Assembly (NCBI GenBank): GCA_021234155.1
Contig: JAJEKV010000065.1
Coordinates: 6,206,446 to 6,270,445, forward strand
Direction of reading: 5' to 3'
Length of the DNA stretch: 64,000 bases
DNA from: Isoetes taiwanensis
Lineage: Eukaryota; Streptophyta; Lycopodiopsida; Isoetales; Isoetaceae
The translations under genes and the position numbers were made by a program. Of this stretch, positions 35,194 through 45,845 are shown one piece after another (the stretch's first letter is position 1; every line of letters begins with the position of its first letter). The notes below the pieces were generated by a model. The model was not told the DNA's origin, searched no databases, and worked only from the letters and a program-made list of their open reading frames with translations.

Positions 35194-36461
35194 CTGTATA
35201 AGTATTTAAAATAGTTGATTTATAACTATCCACCATCAGGGAAACAAAAAGTTTTGGAATAAGCTTTGCTTTTAAACACAACACATAAATCCAGGGCCAG
35301 TAACATGCAAATACCAGAGCTCCCAATCCCAGCCTAGCATGCATCCTAGAATTTTATGAGACCAACTTGCAAGATAATGGTCACCATCAATAAGGATTCA
35401 CATACATGGTCTCCACGGACAGACAACTTCAGGAACACATTTAACCAGTCTGATATCTATAAGAACAAAATACGGAGCTCATGGGACCTTCCGCATACAA
35501 GGAGTTTATATCCAGGTTGTGAACAAACTGCCTCCTTATATTTCTCAGAATGGAAGATTCTGCCAGTTTAAGAATCTGAAAGATGTCTCGCATCAGAAAG
35601 TGGACCCAAGAGTGTGGCAATGCGCGTGTGGTTCCCACAAGAGTCTCAAAATTATACTAACTAAAGCAGTGTTAAAGAAAGCTTTTCAACATAGCAAGCC
35701 AAAACGACCATACCTCCAATACACTTGTCAAAAAAGCTCAAGGGCTTCCTTTAGAGAATAACACTGGCAACTAAGGTTTGACTTCTCCTTATGCAGCTGT
35801 GCCCAGACAATCTTCAGGTTGCTTTTGTTTAAAGCAAAATGGCAGAGTATGCGATCTATATGTATATTAAAATTTTAGTACTGGAAACGCTGAAAGGAAA
35901 AGGAAAAAGGAAAATAAACATGCAGAATCATATATTCCAATGGCCATATATGATGACAATACCTATGTCCTGGGAAATTTTTTGAAGGACTTGACAAAGC
36001 CCAAAAAAAGCTTCTCATTACACATCAGTTCATCCCATCGAAAAGGATCCAACATTTTCAGACCAAAGTGAATGAAAACCATTTGTACATAAGTACTTTA
36101 CAAAACTCCCAAAACAGTTCACTCGACGCTAGAACCGCGCGCTTTTAATCAAAAGATTCATGAGACTCCAAGTCATCCACCAATGTCATTAAAAGAACAA
36201 TAGCAATTGGGATTTCATAAAACAGAGTTCCTTTAATCAAAAGCCACCTGCCTAATTCAATGCTGTTATCTGTGTTTTAGCCAAGAGAGGAACGGGGAAA
36301 TCTCATTTTTCTTGCAGAATCTATTCAGTTCATAAAGAGTTTATGGCTATAATGAGGATAATTCAGACTGCCTTACAAAAGGAACAACCATAAGAGCAGG
36401 ACAGAATCAAAAACATATCCCATTGTCGTAGGGGCAACCTGCCCAATCCAATCAGTGTTGA

Positions 36462-36514
36462 TAGTCTCAATGTCTTTCAGAGGCTGCAACAGATTTGCCC
36501 TCAAGAGTCTTGCC
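36462..36514 (-). other. MSH4: MSH4 exon block, RLLRANLLQPLKDIETINT
   Basis: Follows a CTAG acceptor and reads almost identically to the conserved MutS core segment of plant MSH4. No GT donor follows at the expected place (the sequence continues ACTGATTGG), a probable splice lesion. Confidence 0.8.
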
Positions 36515-37545
36515 CTAGTGATGAATACTCATGATGCAGTTTATTATGCTGAATACTGTAATATAAGAGCAGCTCTATGCAAAGCAACTAATTCCTTCAT
36601 ACCCCTCCAACTGTTTTGGTCTTGTTCAAGATACCTAATAGACTGCCTGACTATCTTTTGTAATATGATATGACTGCTTCCATTAGAAAGAACCCCGATC
36701 AACTCAAGGTTCTGCACACACTGCAACGGAAAACAGCTAGAATTGTAGAGACACAATATGAAGCATTTTAAAATCCAGATTTCTGATGTTTTGATGGTGG
36801 GAATACTTTTCAAGTGGAGCAATAATGAACGATCCATTCAACCTAGAAAGGACCAGGCTGCTATATCCATAGAGTTGGGATGTAAGAGGCAAAATACCTC
36901 ATGAGGTCAATATTCATATGATGATCATTTTGCTGACTAAAAGTGACCTGCCGATAAAGACGGTTCATTAGTAAGCATCCATGTTTTACATCCTTTTATG
37001 AGTTTCCATGGAATGGTTCAGCAAGACAACAAAAAGGCCAGCATACCTTTTACTGAACGGTCAGTTATCAACACTTTCTTCAATCCTGTCAAGATTATCA
37101 ATGCAGTGAATCATCCTACCTTGCATAATATTGAAAAATACATGAGACCATCCATATGACTTGACCTAGTGGCTGAATGCAACTACATGGATAAAACAAT
37201 TTGCAGACAGATGATATATTTGCCATGCACTCTCAGCATTCCATGATACACATCATCATCTAAGATTATGTCACACAGGAGCAAATATTTCTTTTTACTG
37301 AGTTATCATCTGATGCTTCCAAACCCACCATTTCCAGTACAGCTGTTGTAGCACCTAAAGCAGAGAGTATTTCCTGCTGTAACTCTACAACGACTGGACT
37401 TGGCAGCGTATTCAGAGCCAAGGTTTGTAACAAGCATCATACCCCCATGTACGTATATATACAACATTATCGAGGTAACATTTTACTGCTATATTTGTTG
37501 AATGAAATGTTAGATGACGAAGTTGAATAAACGTGTCGATCTTAC

Positions 37546-37582
37546 TTTAGTGTCATCGAAGCAACTTTCTTGACAAATGCAC
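37546..37582 (-). other. MSH4: MSH4 exon block with CFDDTK
   Basis: Between a TTTCAG acceptor and a GTAAG donor the frame reads QESCFDDTK. In plant MSH4 about 40 residues separate this from the first exons. Here only an 83-bp intron-like gap plus a weak block (about 37666-37702, GMNAIL) lies upstream, so a segment is missing. Confidence 0.7.
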
Positions 37583-37918
37583 CTGAAATGAACCAAAACA
37601 TATTAGATGCTGCGATATAATCCTCTCAGGATTCCTATCGGTCTCACCTTTTACTCCAGCAAATTCTCCTGAATTAAGATAGCGTTCATTCCCATCATGC
37701 GCTCAGAAGACGGATTATGGCTAGCTGTGACGACGATTACGGTAGGACTAAGAAAATGTAACAGAGTCATTGTGATCTGATATGATCGACTACTCTATAT
37801 ATTGCCAAAGCGAAAGTCCTGCAGTTCGCAAATCAAAGGCAGCTTAAGCCCGATCTATAAACGTTAAATAACGATGAGAATAGTAAAGACCAGATCGGGA
37901 CGAAGGGCGTAAAGTTAC

Positions 37919-37972
37919 CTCCTTGGCTCTGTTCTCTATAAGCCCGACGACGACGCCGCTCTCGCCATTCAT
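37919..37972 (-). other. MSH4: MSH4 exon 1
   Basis: Eighteen codons beginning MNGESG and ending GLIENRAKE, followed by a GTAAC donor. The ENRAKE-VG junction is characteristic of plant MSH4 N-termini. It fixes the translation start and the minus orientation. Confidence 0.75.
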
Positions 37973-39290
37973 TCTGTCGAATGAATAGACTGTTCATCCA
38001 AGTGTGGTTGGCAAAAGCAGTATGATAGAGCATTGAGGTGAAAACGCATCGGGCGAAATATTGGCTCCCCTTTTCACTTCCGGGTTGGATTTTTGAACAT
38101 ATATAATATTATTGGGACGATTCTTTTGTCATATTCTTCGATCGCCGAGGCACTCATCTCAGCCGTCCATCGAATTAGAAATAATTTTGTACCGTCGTTG
38201 GGGAAGGCCACCGACATATAACAGCGAAGCCCTTTTCGCTTATGCCCGACCCCCGCCGTTGAGTATGGAAGAGCTCATTGGAAGCGCTAGATTGCGAAAT
38301 AAATTATACAGATTCGACAGGATTTTTGATCGCCACTATTCTACCTTTTGATTTGAATGAAAAGACCCAGCTATTTTTGGCCATTTTTCCTCGGCAATAA
38401 TGCTCTTTGTGAATGATTTGCAAAAGGCTTGGTTACTTGCCGATGTTCGTGGATGCCTTTGCGGTTTAGGTAATTCAGTTGGGAAGAAAACCATCTAGGT
38501 TTCATTTTTATCCTAACATTTTTTGCGGATAAATCAACTTGGTTGCCCTTTTGCCATATTCCTCGTTTCAACATATCACGTGTTTCATTTTGACTAACTT
38601 TTTTTTCTAGAGATAGATGCAGTTGGTTTGTAAATACTGGCTTTTTTCTAACCATTGTTTTATTTGCATTGTTTGTATCTTTTAGGGATGTTGAAGAGTT
38701 GGCTGCCAATTTTCAAAATCGTGTTTATGCGTGTTGCATATAAAGGTTTTGTTTTTTTCTTTCTTTTTATGGTTGTTCTTACATATATTGTGCATCGTGA
38801 GGAGCCATGAAAGATTCGTTATACAAGTATTGTCTAGTGCTTGGAAGTTGCGTGACTTCGCTATCATGTTAGGGTATGGCCCTTGTTGAATTTTTAACTT
38901 CTTACAATTTGGAAAAGGATTAGGCTAAAAGAAATTGTGTGTTTTTACCGCGATTTACAAGAGTGGTTCATTTAGCTATAAGGCTAAAAAGTCTTTTATT
39001 CAAATTAACAATGCATAAACTATTGAGGAGGCCAAAGATGTATGGTGGTTCAAGATATTCTCAAGTATAATCTTACTCATCCCATCTTGAAATTTGCTTT
39101 TGAGAAATTTTAGGAAACATTTTCATGTTTAAGGGCTTAAAAAGAGCCATGCACATCCGCTATTCAAGTTTGATGGGGAGGCCAAGACTTTCTGTTAACC
39201 ATACATTTGCGGTGATGTTCTTTTAATCGTGGTCGTTAGAAAATGGATGTAACCAACTTTATACATAGGGTTTGAGTTACATTTATCAAA
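37973..39290. other. Upstream of MSH4; nothing recognised
   Basis: About 1.3 kb. No coding similarity; I could not define an MSH4 promoter beyond its position. Confidence 0.35.
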
Positions 39291-39292
39291 TA

Positions 39293-39410
39293 TGTAGCAT
39301 TATAACGGGGGTTTTTTTTGTGATTTTATACGCTTTTTGGCATGGTTTCATATGATTTCATGGGCGTATTGCATTTTAGGCATACTAATTAGTACATCTA
39401 GAGTGCACCA
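39293..39410 (+). repeat. Dispersed 117-bp repeat (TGTAGCAT...CTAGAGTGCA), copy 1
   Basis: Begins TGTAGCATTATAACGGGGG and ends CATCTAGAGTGCACC. Same ends and similar middle (a GTA-TTTTT and ACGCTTTT block) recur at 41579-41693 (+) and 56254-56368 (minus). Confidence 0.75.
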
Positions 39411-41199
39411 AATTTTTGCATGCAATTTGTGCAATTTTTGTTTTCATCCTCCTCAATGAGTTAAGATCGAGAGGGCTTACAAAGAAAGCCCCTCTTTTAA
39501 TTCAAATTATCCAAAGGGTTTATAATAAAAGCCCTTTTCTCATCAAATTAGACAAATAATTAGGGCACGCGGTTAGGGTTTGTGAATCGATAATGGAAGG
39601 TGCTTTTTGGAGACATGCATAGCGTGCCCAAAATGAGAGAGATCCTTCATATCCGTATGCCAAGTGTAATCAAATTGGTGCCAAGTTTTGGGAGGTTGTG
39701 GCGCGATGAGCCGTGGTGGTAGATATGTTCCTCGGGTCGTTTTATGGATTTGGAGCCCTACTATATGGATAGTTTGAGGGCTGGGCCTTATGGGCAAATT
39801 TCGTGCCTGAATTGTTTTCCAAACCGGGCCGGAAATAAGCGGGTAAAGGGACATTATACCTACTTGGCGCCGAAGTTAATTGATTTCGCCATTCTCTTTG
39901 GGTGGAACGAAAGCTCGCATGGGAACATTGCTTATTTCAAAGATCGCGGAAGAATAGGCTACCCCGGCTGCATCGATGCTTACATTTTTCAGTGTTTCCA
40001 TCACCTAAAGTCCCGTCACGCTGGTAGAGCCATACAATGCCACTCTTTTTTGTCCACCACCGGTCGAGAACGCACGACGGTGCGCATGGTGCTTGACAAT
40101 GAAGCCCCTTTAACACATCCGCCGTAACCCCGAAACTTGTTACCCCAACTTCCTTTCACGCGCCATGCAAGCTGCAAGTGGGGAATATGGTGGAAAGCCT
40201 TTTCGGCCCACATTGGGTTGGGCGTTATCAATACTAAAGCATGGATGCCCTGTATGCTTCTCTTCTAAACATTGATGCTTGTTAGATTGTCATCCGACAG
40301 TAACTTTACCGTTTCATTTTACCCGAAAAATGTAGGATGAAATCTTTGCTTGAAGCATTTGGTGCTGTCAGGTGTATAAAAGATGCTACTTTTCTGGTCT
40401 TGAACCGGCAATGTAAAATACAAAGCAAGATCCGGTCCAAAACATGGTGCCAATTATGGTTAATCGCTATGTATTGGGGTATTGGGATGCTCTCAACCCT
40501 TTTGCACTCCAAAGGTGGCCGGCTTGGCCTCTAAGATTCTCTTATTTTTTGCATTACGCATTTTGCTACCTAAAGATACCAACTTAGCTGCCGACATTAG
40601 CATTAGTGAATCCGGGAATAGCTACCAAGAAATTGGTGGGGTCTCGCTTTGGTTGGAAGGGTCGAAGCTTCTGGTTACATGCTTCTTGTAATGGAAATTT
40701 ACTTGAGTCCTTGTTGGTTACACGCGATATCTCGTGGGGAGATAATTTAGCCAACCTATTTCCTGCAAATGCTCTCAATACATCATGGATACAGCCTTCC
40801 CAACCAAGCCGCCTATTATAGCAATCTTTTTATCTTGGGCAGGTTCTTATTCAACATATATGTTCCGTTCATAGTTTTAAATATAGTTTGTTTGAAGGGA
40901 TTTTTTAAGGAAGCAATACCACCTTTAGTGTACAATATTCTCATTCGTAACTTCGGATTTATACATATTGTTATCACGGGCATTGATATTTTCCGAAGCA
41001 CTATATACAAAATCTTGTAGTTCTTGGCGATCCAAGATAGATGCGCGACTAATTCCCAGATATCAAGCCATCAAAATGGCCACATCTTTTTTGGCATAAG
41101 GGCGTGGTGATTTCCGCATCATTCCATGTTTGTTGGAGATCTTGCAAATATTATGTGCTTATGGAAACAACTTATTGTGCTTTTTAAACCAATATTTGC
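39411..41199. other. Coding-like but unrecognised stretch
   Basis: The + frame at 39744-40127 runs 127 codons (includes KLIDFAILFGWNESSHGNIA and YPGCIDAYIFQC). Further frames around 40482-41020 also have a protein-like composition, with stops between. I do not recognise a family. It may be an old transposon or gene relic. Confidence 0.3.
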
Positions 41200-41580
41200 A
41201 TTTAACACATTATTAACATAAACCATTGCATTTAACACATTTAAATTAAAAACCCCTTTCCCCCTTTGGTTTGGGTGCATATTCACACGGGGGTTACGTG
41301 AGGGCGAGAGAGCCCCAAAAACATATTTACAATACATGTATAAAATTAACACCATTGGGTACATTCTCTCAAACCTATAGTATTTTGCAAACTTTAATAT
41401 ACAAGATACAAAAACTTGTACATGCAGCAATTTACAAACGAGGATCGCTATGTACGGTCCGGATCTTGGAATAAAGGGGGTTATATGCCCATCCCAGAGC
41501 CGTCGTTATTCCTGAGTAAATCCCCTCGCGGTGAATATGCACCCAAACCAAAGGGGGTTTAAGGGGTTTAATTTAAATAT
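41200..41580 (+). mobile_element. Inverted-repeat element (MITE/MULE-like), copy 2
   Basis: Left arm (about 41200-41290) with TTTAACACATTTAAATTAAA and TTTGGTTTGGGTGCATATTC. Right arm (41530-41578) with the inverse, GAATATGCACCCAAACCAAA, truncated where the 117-bp repeat begins. The interior matches that of the element at 53584-54026 in the opposite orientation. Confidence 0.75.
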
Positions 41581-41693
41581 GTAGCATAATAACGGGGGTT
41601 ACTTTTGTATTTTTGTACGCTTTTCACTAAGGTTTTGCTATGATTTTGTGGTGTATTTCAATTGATGTACTAATGCATTACATCTAGAGTGCA
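41579..41693 (+). repeat. Dispersed 117-bp repeat, copy 2
   Basis: Starts TGTAGCATAATAACGGGGG exactly at the break in the inverted-repeat element's right arm and ends CATCTAGAGTGCA. The junction suggests insertion into, or recombination with, that element. Confidence 0.75.
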
Positions 41694-42320
41694 AAGATAC
41701 ACTTTCATTGTTTTTATGGCACTTAGACAATGGTTTTACCTGAAAAAAAAAAAAAAACTTTGTAATATAGCATGCAAGGCTCGAGAGTCACTTTTAGGTT
41801 CTCCTAGAAGTAGGGTGCCGGTTCCGCCCTTTGGGTAGACTGCCAGGTTTGGGATTAGGCCGGGGTTCGGCCATGGCGTAACCATGAGGGATTAGACGGT
41901 TGCGTAATAGAAAGAATTACGCTGCATGAGTTCTCCAGATCGATTTTCATGGAGTGGGAAGTCTTGACTCATCCTAAGACGACGCAGACCGACTTATGAA
42001 ACCGTAGCCCTTTTGTCACATTTTGCTGGTCGCCAATCGAGGTGGATGCTACATTTTGCATCGAAATTGATGCCAAAATCTTCAAACCGCTCCACTTTTC
42101 CCCGGCCCGAAGCTGGGTAAAAGCAAGAGTAAGTCCCTAGATATCGGGGTAAGATTAATGTGACATTCTTAGAAAGAATTCGCTTACAATTTTGGCGGGG
42201 AGGCAAAAAAAGGCGTAGTCCCGCCCATCTATGGCGGCGCGATTCAGACCCGTGAGACTCGAATCCCTCATACGTGCCGATTAAGGGCACCGTGGTAATG
42301 GTCGAAGGTCGATTTTTTCC
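41694..42320 (-). mobile_element. Probable SINE-like or transposon relic with tRNA-like box
   Basis: On the minus strand, GGGATTCGAGTCTCACGG (about 42252-42267) is a good Pol III box B. It lies upstream of a GC-rich body running to about 41760 that differs in composition from its surroundings. A box A is not clear. Tentative. Confidence 0.3.
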
Positions 42321-44165
42321 TCTAGTTACTCTTAATCTATCTCGACAAGTTTAGATAAAAGAACGGGATGATATATGTTGCATGAATCAACCGGATATGG
42401 CAGCAGTGGCAATGGCCCGAATAAAGAGTGAAACAAAATGCTAAGTGAAACTCCGTGCACTATTTCTATTTCAGATTTGCTAGGGAAGTTAAGGTGATCA
42501 GAGGGCAAATCAAAGGGTTTAATACACCGGTAAACCGATACTAATTCGCAATAGGGAGGAAAAGTGCAATGCAACATTTTATAGGAGTTGGTAAGATTAA
42601 TGTGCCTCTAGTGGTACAAGATCGTATTTCTTTGCTAGAATGGTGAGTAGGCTTATGATTGACCCATTAGGATGCAACATAGATTGTTTTATATATTTGG
42701 AGGATTTTGGAAATGAGCCCTTGCTCAACGGTTCTTGGAGGTAGCAAAACCCGATTAAAGCTCTACAAGATGAGTATAGAGCTTGCATAGAAGTACTGTG
42801 AAGCAATTTAACCATAAAGCAGCGTGAGGTATTTTTGAATACTAAAGGAAGCTTGTAAGAGCCATTTGTCGTGACAACCTTGAGCAAAGATTACCAGTGG
42901 CCTATCCCCGTTTTTACATGCATGACAAGTGTATAGAAGAAGAAGAAGAAGAAGAAGAAGAAGAAGAAGAGATTTTAACGCCACGCCACAAGGCAAAGCA
43001 TCCTATCGGACATGTGACGGCGTATTAACACACCCGGATGGGTCTGCCCCCACCACTTTCTTTGATTGTCGGCGGGTCCTTCCTCACCAACTTTACATTG
43101 TATAGTACCGTATGAATGATAGGGTATTGTCTATTGCAAGACCAAATGCGGATTGTATTCTATGTGAGCATCTTCGGTCTATGCTCGTTTATGTTGATAT
43201 TTGCCTATTCACATCTTTACTTTGTTTTCGTCTTCAAATTGACTTTTGAATTTGTAGCATGTCTCGTGAGATCAAAACCATGATAAACTAGAAGTCGAAG
43301 CTTATGGCTAAATGAGTAACTAGGATGGAAATGCTTTAAGAAACTATACCATGCAAATCCGTAAGATTCTCATGCTTATGTCTTAATGGGCTATGATATC
43401 AATCTTCCAAAGATTTCTTTTAACTATCAAAGGCATTTGGTTCCTTATCGAATTGTTCAAAGATATCTAGGATTAAGTGTTTTATAAGAATAAGAATGGA
43501 TGAAAGTTGTATCTATGGGAGATTCTTTGTCAAGATATCATAATATCAAAGATCATCATAATATCGGTACGTATTTTTTTTTTTTTTTCCATATATATTG
43601 TTCCTCCTATTGTGTTCATCCGTAGTTTACATTCTAATATTCTAATGATCACATTACATTTTCTTATTTCCATCTCCCCGATTGCATATAAATGCGACAA
43701 AGCCGCATATATGAATCTTGCTTTTCATTTTCAAATGATGACTTCAATTTACTTTTGCCTTATATTGATATCATGTTTTGCTTCAGGACTTTTGTTATAT
43801 GGAATTCTCTCGACATCGGTTGTGAGCGGGTAAATAAAACCCTAAAAATGTCAAAATGCCAAACCAAATATTGTCTCCTTTACTACCATTATTTTTTATC
43901 ATGAGGCTTTGCATGTTTCATCTAGCAATGAACTTAGTGTTCAAGGAGATGAATGACCCGGATTGTTTGTAGTTCAATGTAAGTTTATGATCTTACTTTG
44001 AAAAGATGGCCATTGTGGTTATAAAGAAATGCGATGTTAATGCATCATTGGCTTTTGTAATATCAAATGTTACATTGAAGCATATTAATCTTTGCTACAA
44101 TATCTAACTCATCCAAATGTGAAGTCCGTTGTTTGTTCTTAGCCCAAGGGGCAAAATTTTTAACC
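42321..44165. other. Intergenic; GAA microsatellite
   Basis: A (GAA)n run at about 42938-42970 is the only distinct feature. Open frames are short and unrecognised; a poly-T run is at about 43576-43588. Confidence 0.4.
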
Positions 44166-44500
44166 TATAACAAAACCATTATATTAAATTAAATTAAATT
44201 AAACCATTACATTACCTTTTTAAATTAAATCCCTTCAAACCCCCTTGGTTTGGGTGCATATTCACAGGGGGTTACGTCCCAACGAGCCATTTGATAGGCA
44301 TATTCACCCTTTATTCCATAATCTACACCGCACACAAAGTTCCTTCGTTTGTGGGGTATAGAAGTATGATATTTTCTATACTTACGTATAACAAGATTTG
44401 CAAAATACTATAAGATTTGAGGTAATATACTATATGGTGTTGATTTTGTAATGCGTAAAACATAATTATAGGGCCGTTACATCGAATTTACTTGAGGTAT
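44166..44500 (+). mobile_element. Inverted-repeat element (MITE/MULE-like), copy 3, right arm lost
   Basis: TTGGTTTGGGTGCATATTCACA (about 44246-44266) and the following interior (GTTACGTCCCAACGAGCC, TTTGTGGGGTAT, ACTATAAGATTTGAGG) align with 53584-53880 in the same orientation. No inverted right arm is found. A local ATTAA expansion is at about 44183-44200. Confidence 0.65.
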
Positions 44501-45555
44501 GTTGCCAATACTATTGCCTTGCGTAATATGGTATCGCTTCGCGTGGTTCCGCCCCGCAATGGAGCTCAAGCATCCGTTTCTTTAAACATGTACCTCTCAA
44601 AAAATTTTTCTTTTAATCTAAATTATTCTGCCCTTTTTTCACATTTTGGGTTTTAGGCACTTGATGTTTTATCATTGCATTTCATTTCTTATGCATGCAT
44701 CTCCATTCCGCAGTATTGTTCCAATCGTGATGCTCCTAGTCACACCATACATGAAGTTAAAATTATATTTTGACATTTGCAGAGATGGCCCCTGGCGAAA
44801 GAAGACTACACTATTGAGATGAATCTAGATGAGTTCTCAATAACGAAAGTGTAAGATAAGTCCTACTATTTTAAAAATATTTTTCTTTTTTTACTCTAAA
44901 TTTGCAAATCAACCATGCAATTTATTTTTTAACATTCAAAGTCTATATGCACAAGGCTTGGCACACATGAGTTAAGGGGACGTAATTTTGATTACCATCC
45001 ATGTTCAAGACATTTTGCTACAAAATCTTGAGGACATCGTAATTTCTGGGCACCATATTGTTCTTGATGCAAAATGATGACAATAGTGGAAGTTCACCGT
45101 GATGTTCTTTTTCAAAGATCTCAAGGATGTTCAAAATTGAGATCTATTCGACTTAGTTAATAAACTTCTTTGGCAAATGGTTGGAGAAGAGAGAGCCAGG
45201 ATAAATTTCTTGTAAACTATAACCGCTAGTCAATATCCTTTCACCGCCTATTTTATAAGTCCATCACCATAGCATTGATTTTTTATTATGTCATAAGGAT
45301 TATTTTTGTTGCAGCTTGTTAAAGCATGTGGCTATTGTTCTTGAGCCCTTGGATCGTAAGTAAATATCATAGCATTTCCCTCCATGCATCCCTCGCTCTC
45401 TCGAATAAACCGCCCCCCGCTGGACCATAATTTTAAAGGGGGGCACTAGGAAACCATCAACCATTGGTAAAATAGTATTTTGGCATTTGTACAATACAAT
45501 GTCATGTAATACAGCCCAACACTTTTAACAATAACACAAATATATGAACAGGATT
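44501..45555. other. Intergenic; one dispersed motif copy
   Basis: GGATAAATTTCTTGTAAACT at 45201-45220 is a partial copy of the motif seen at 30322 and at 63784/63854. No gene recognised. Confidence 0.35.
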
Positions 45556-45845
45556 CCACCATGACATGAGTTCGGGAATCGAACCCCGCCCAATCCAATG
45601 CTCAAGGCTTACCCGGCTTATGAAGATCATAAGATCATGCATAGGCTATATCGAACACGGCGACATTGATCACACCAAATGCGAATCGCCAATGGCATGC
45701 ATTCATGACTCTATATATATAATGCCTCGCCATCCCGAAGTTGGTAATACATGTAAGGCCACAAAGGCAACCGTTAGTGAGCTCCGGGGAATTGAACCCC
45801 AATGCAATGCCAATGCTCATCCAAGCATAAGGATATTCCAAGAGA
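45556..45845 (-). mobile_element. Two tRNA-like (SINE-type) modules in the same orientation
   Basis: Minus strand: GGGGTTCAATTCCCCGG (about 45784-45800), preceded by a GAGCATTGG word, and GGGGTTCGATTCCCGAA (about 45573-45589), preceded by TTGAGCATTGGATTGGG. Both are near-perfect box B sequences with the same upstream GAGCATTGG, 210 bp apart. This implies a duplicated tRNA-derived unit. No complete tRNA cloverleaf is readable. Confidence 0.5.

Larger units (their letters stand above)
31766..37972 (-). pseudogene. MSH4: MSH4 (meiotic MutS homologue), multi-exon locus with disabling lesions
   Basis: MSH4 pairs with MSH5 in a MutS-gamma clamp on meiotic recombination intermediates in the nucleus and promotes crossovers. 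The minus strand can be followed exon by exon. Exon 1 starts at ATG 37972 and ends with LIENRAKE. Later blocks carry CFDDTK, NLELI, RLLRANLLQPLKDIETINT, NEKLFFGL (frame-shifted), DVLHAKVPFVARTQQCFA, REEYNLPNLK, VVKRGKNVHCS, LNVRNTKAA, YSRPEFTG, EAGRHQ, NNTFLSEASNMI, the ATPase core with Walker B IDELGRSTSSSDG, and FATHMKML. The last exon ends at the stop 31766-31768. Most introns are 60-300 bp with GT-AG ends. Lesions: several 1-2 base shifts, in-frame stops near 32699-32709, Gly to Arg in Walker A, no donor after the 36514 exon, and a missing N-terminal block. Intron retention argues for a duplicated rather than retro-copied locus. Sequencing error in homopolymers is the alternative. Confidence 0.85.

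Noticed and set aside
31766-37972. MSH5 or MSH2 as the identity of the MutS locus
   Set aside because: The GLIENRAKE start, CFDDTK, LLRANLLQPLKDIETINT and DELGR-TSSSDG with AWSCCEYLLSLK are specific to MSH4, and the N-terminal mismatch-recognition domain of MSH2 is absent.
42938-42970. Poly-Leu/Glu peptide encoded by the GAA run
   Set aside because: It is a simple microsatellite; the surrounding frame shows no conserved protein.
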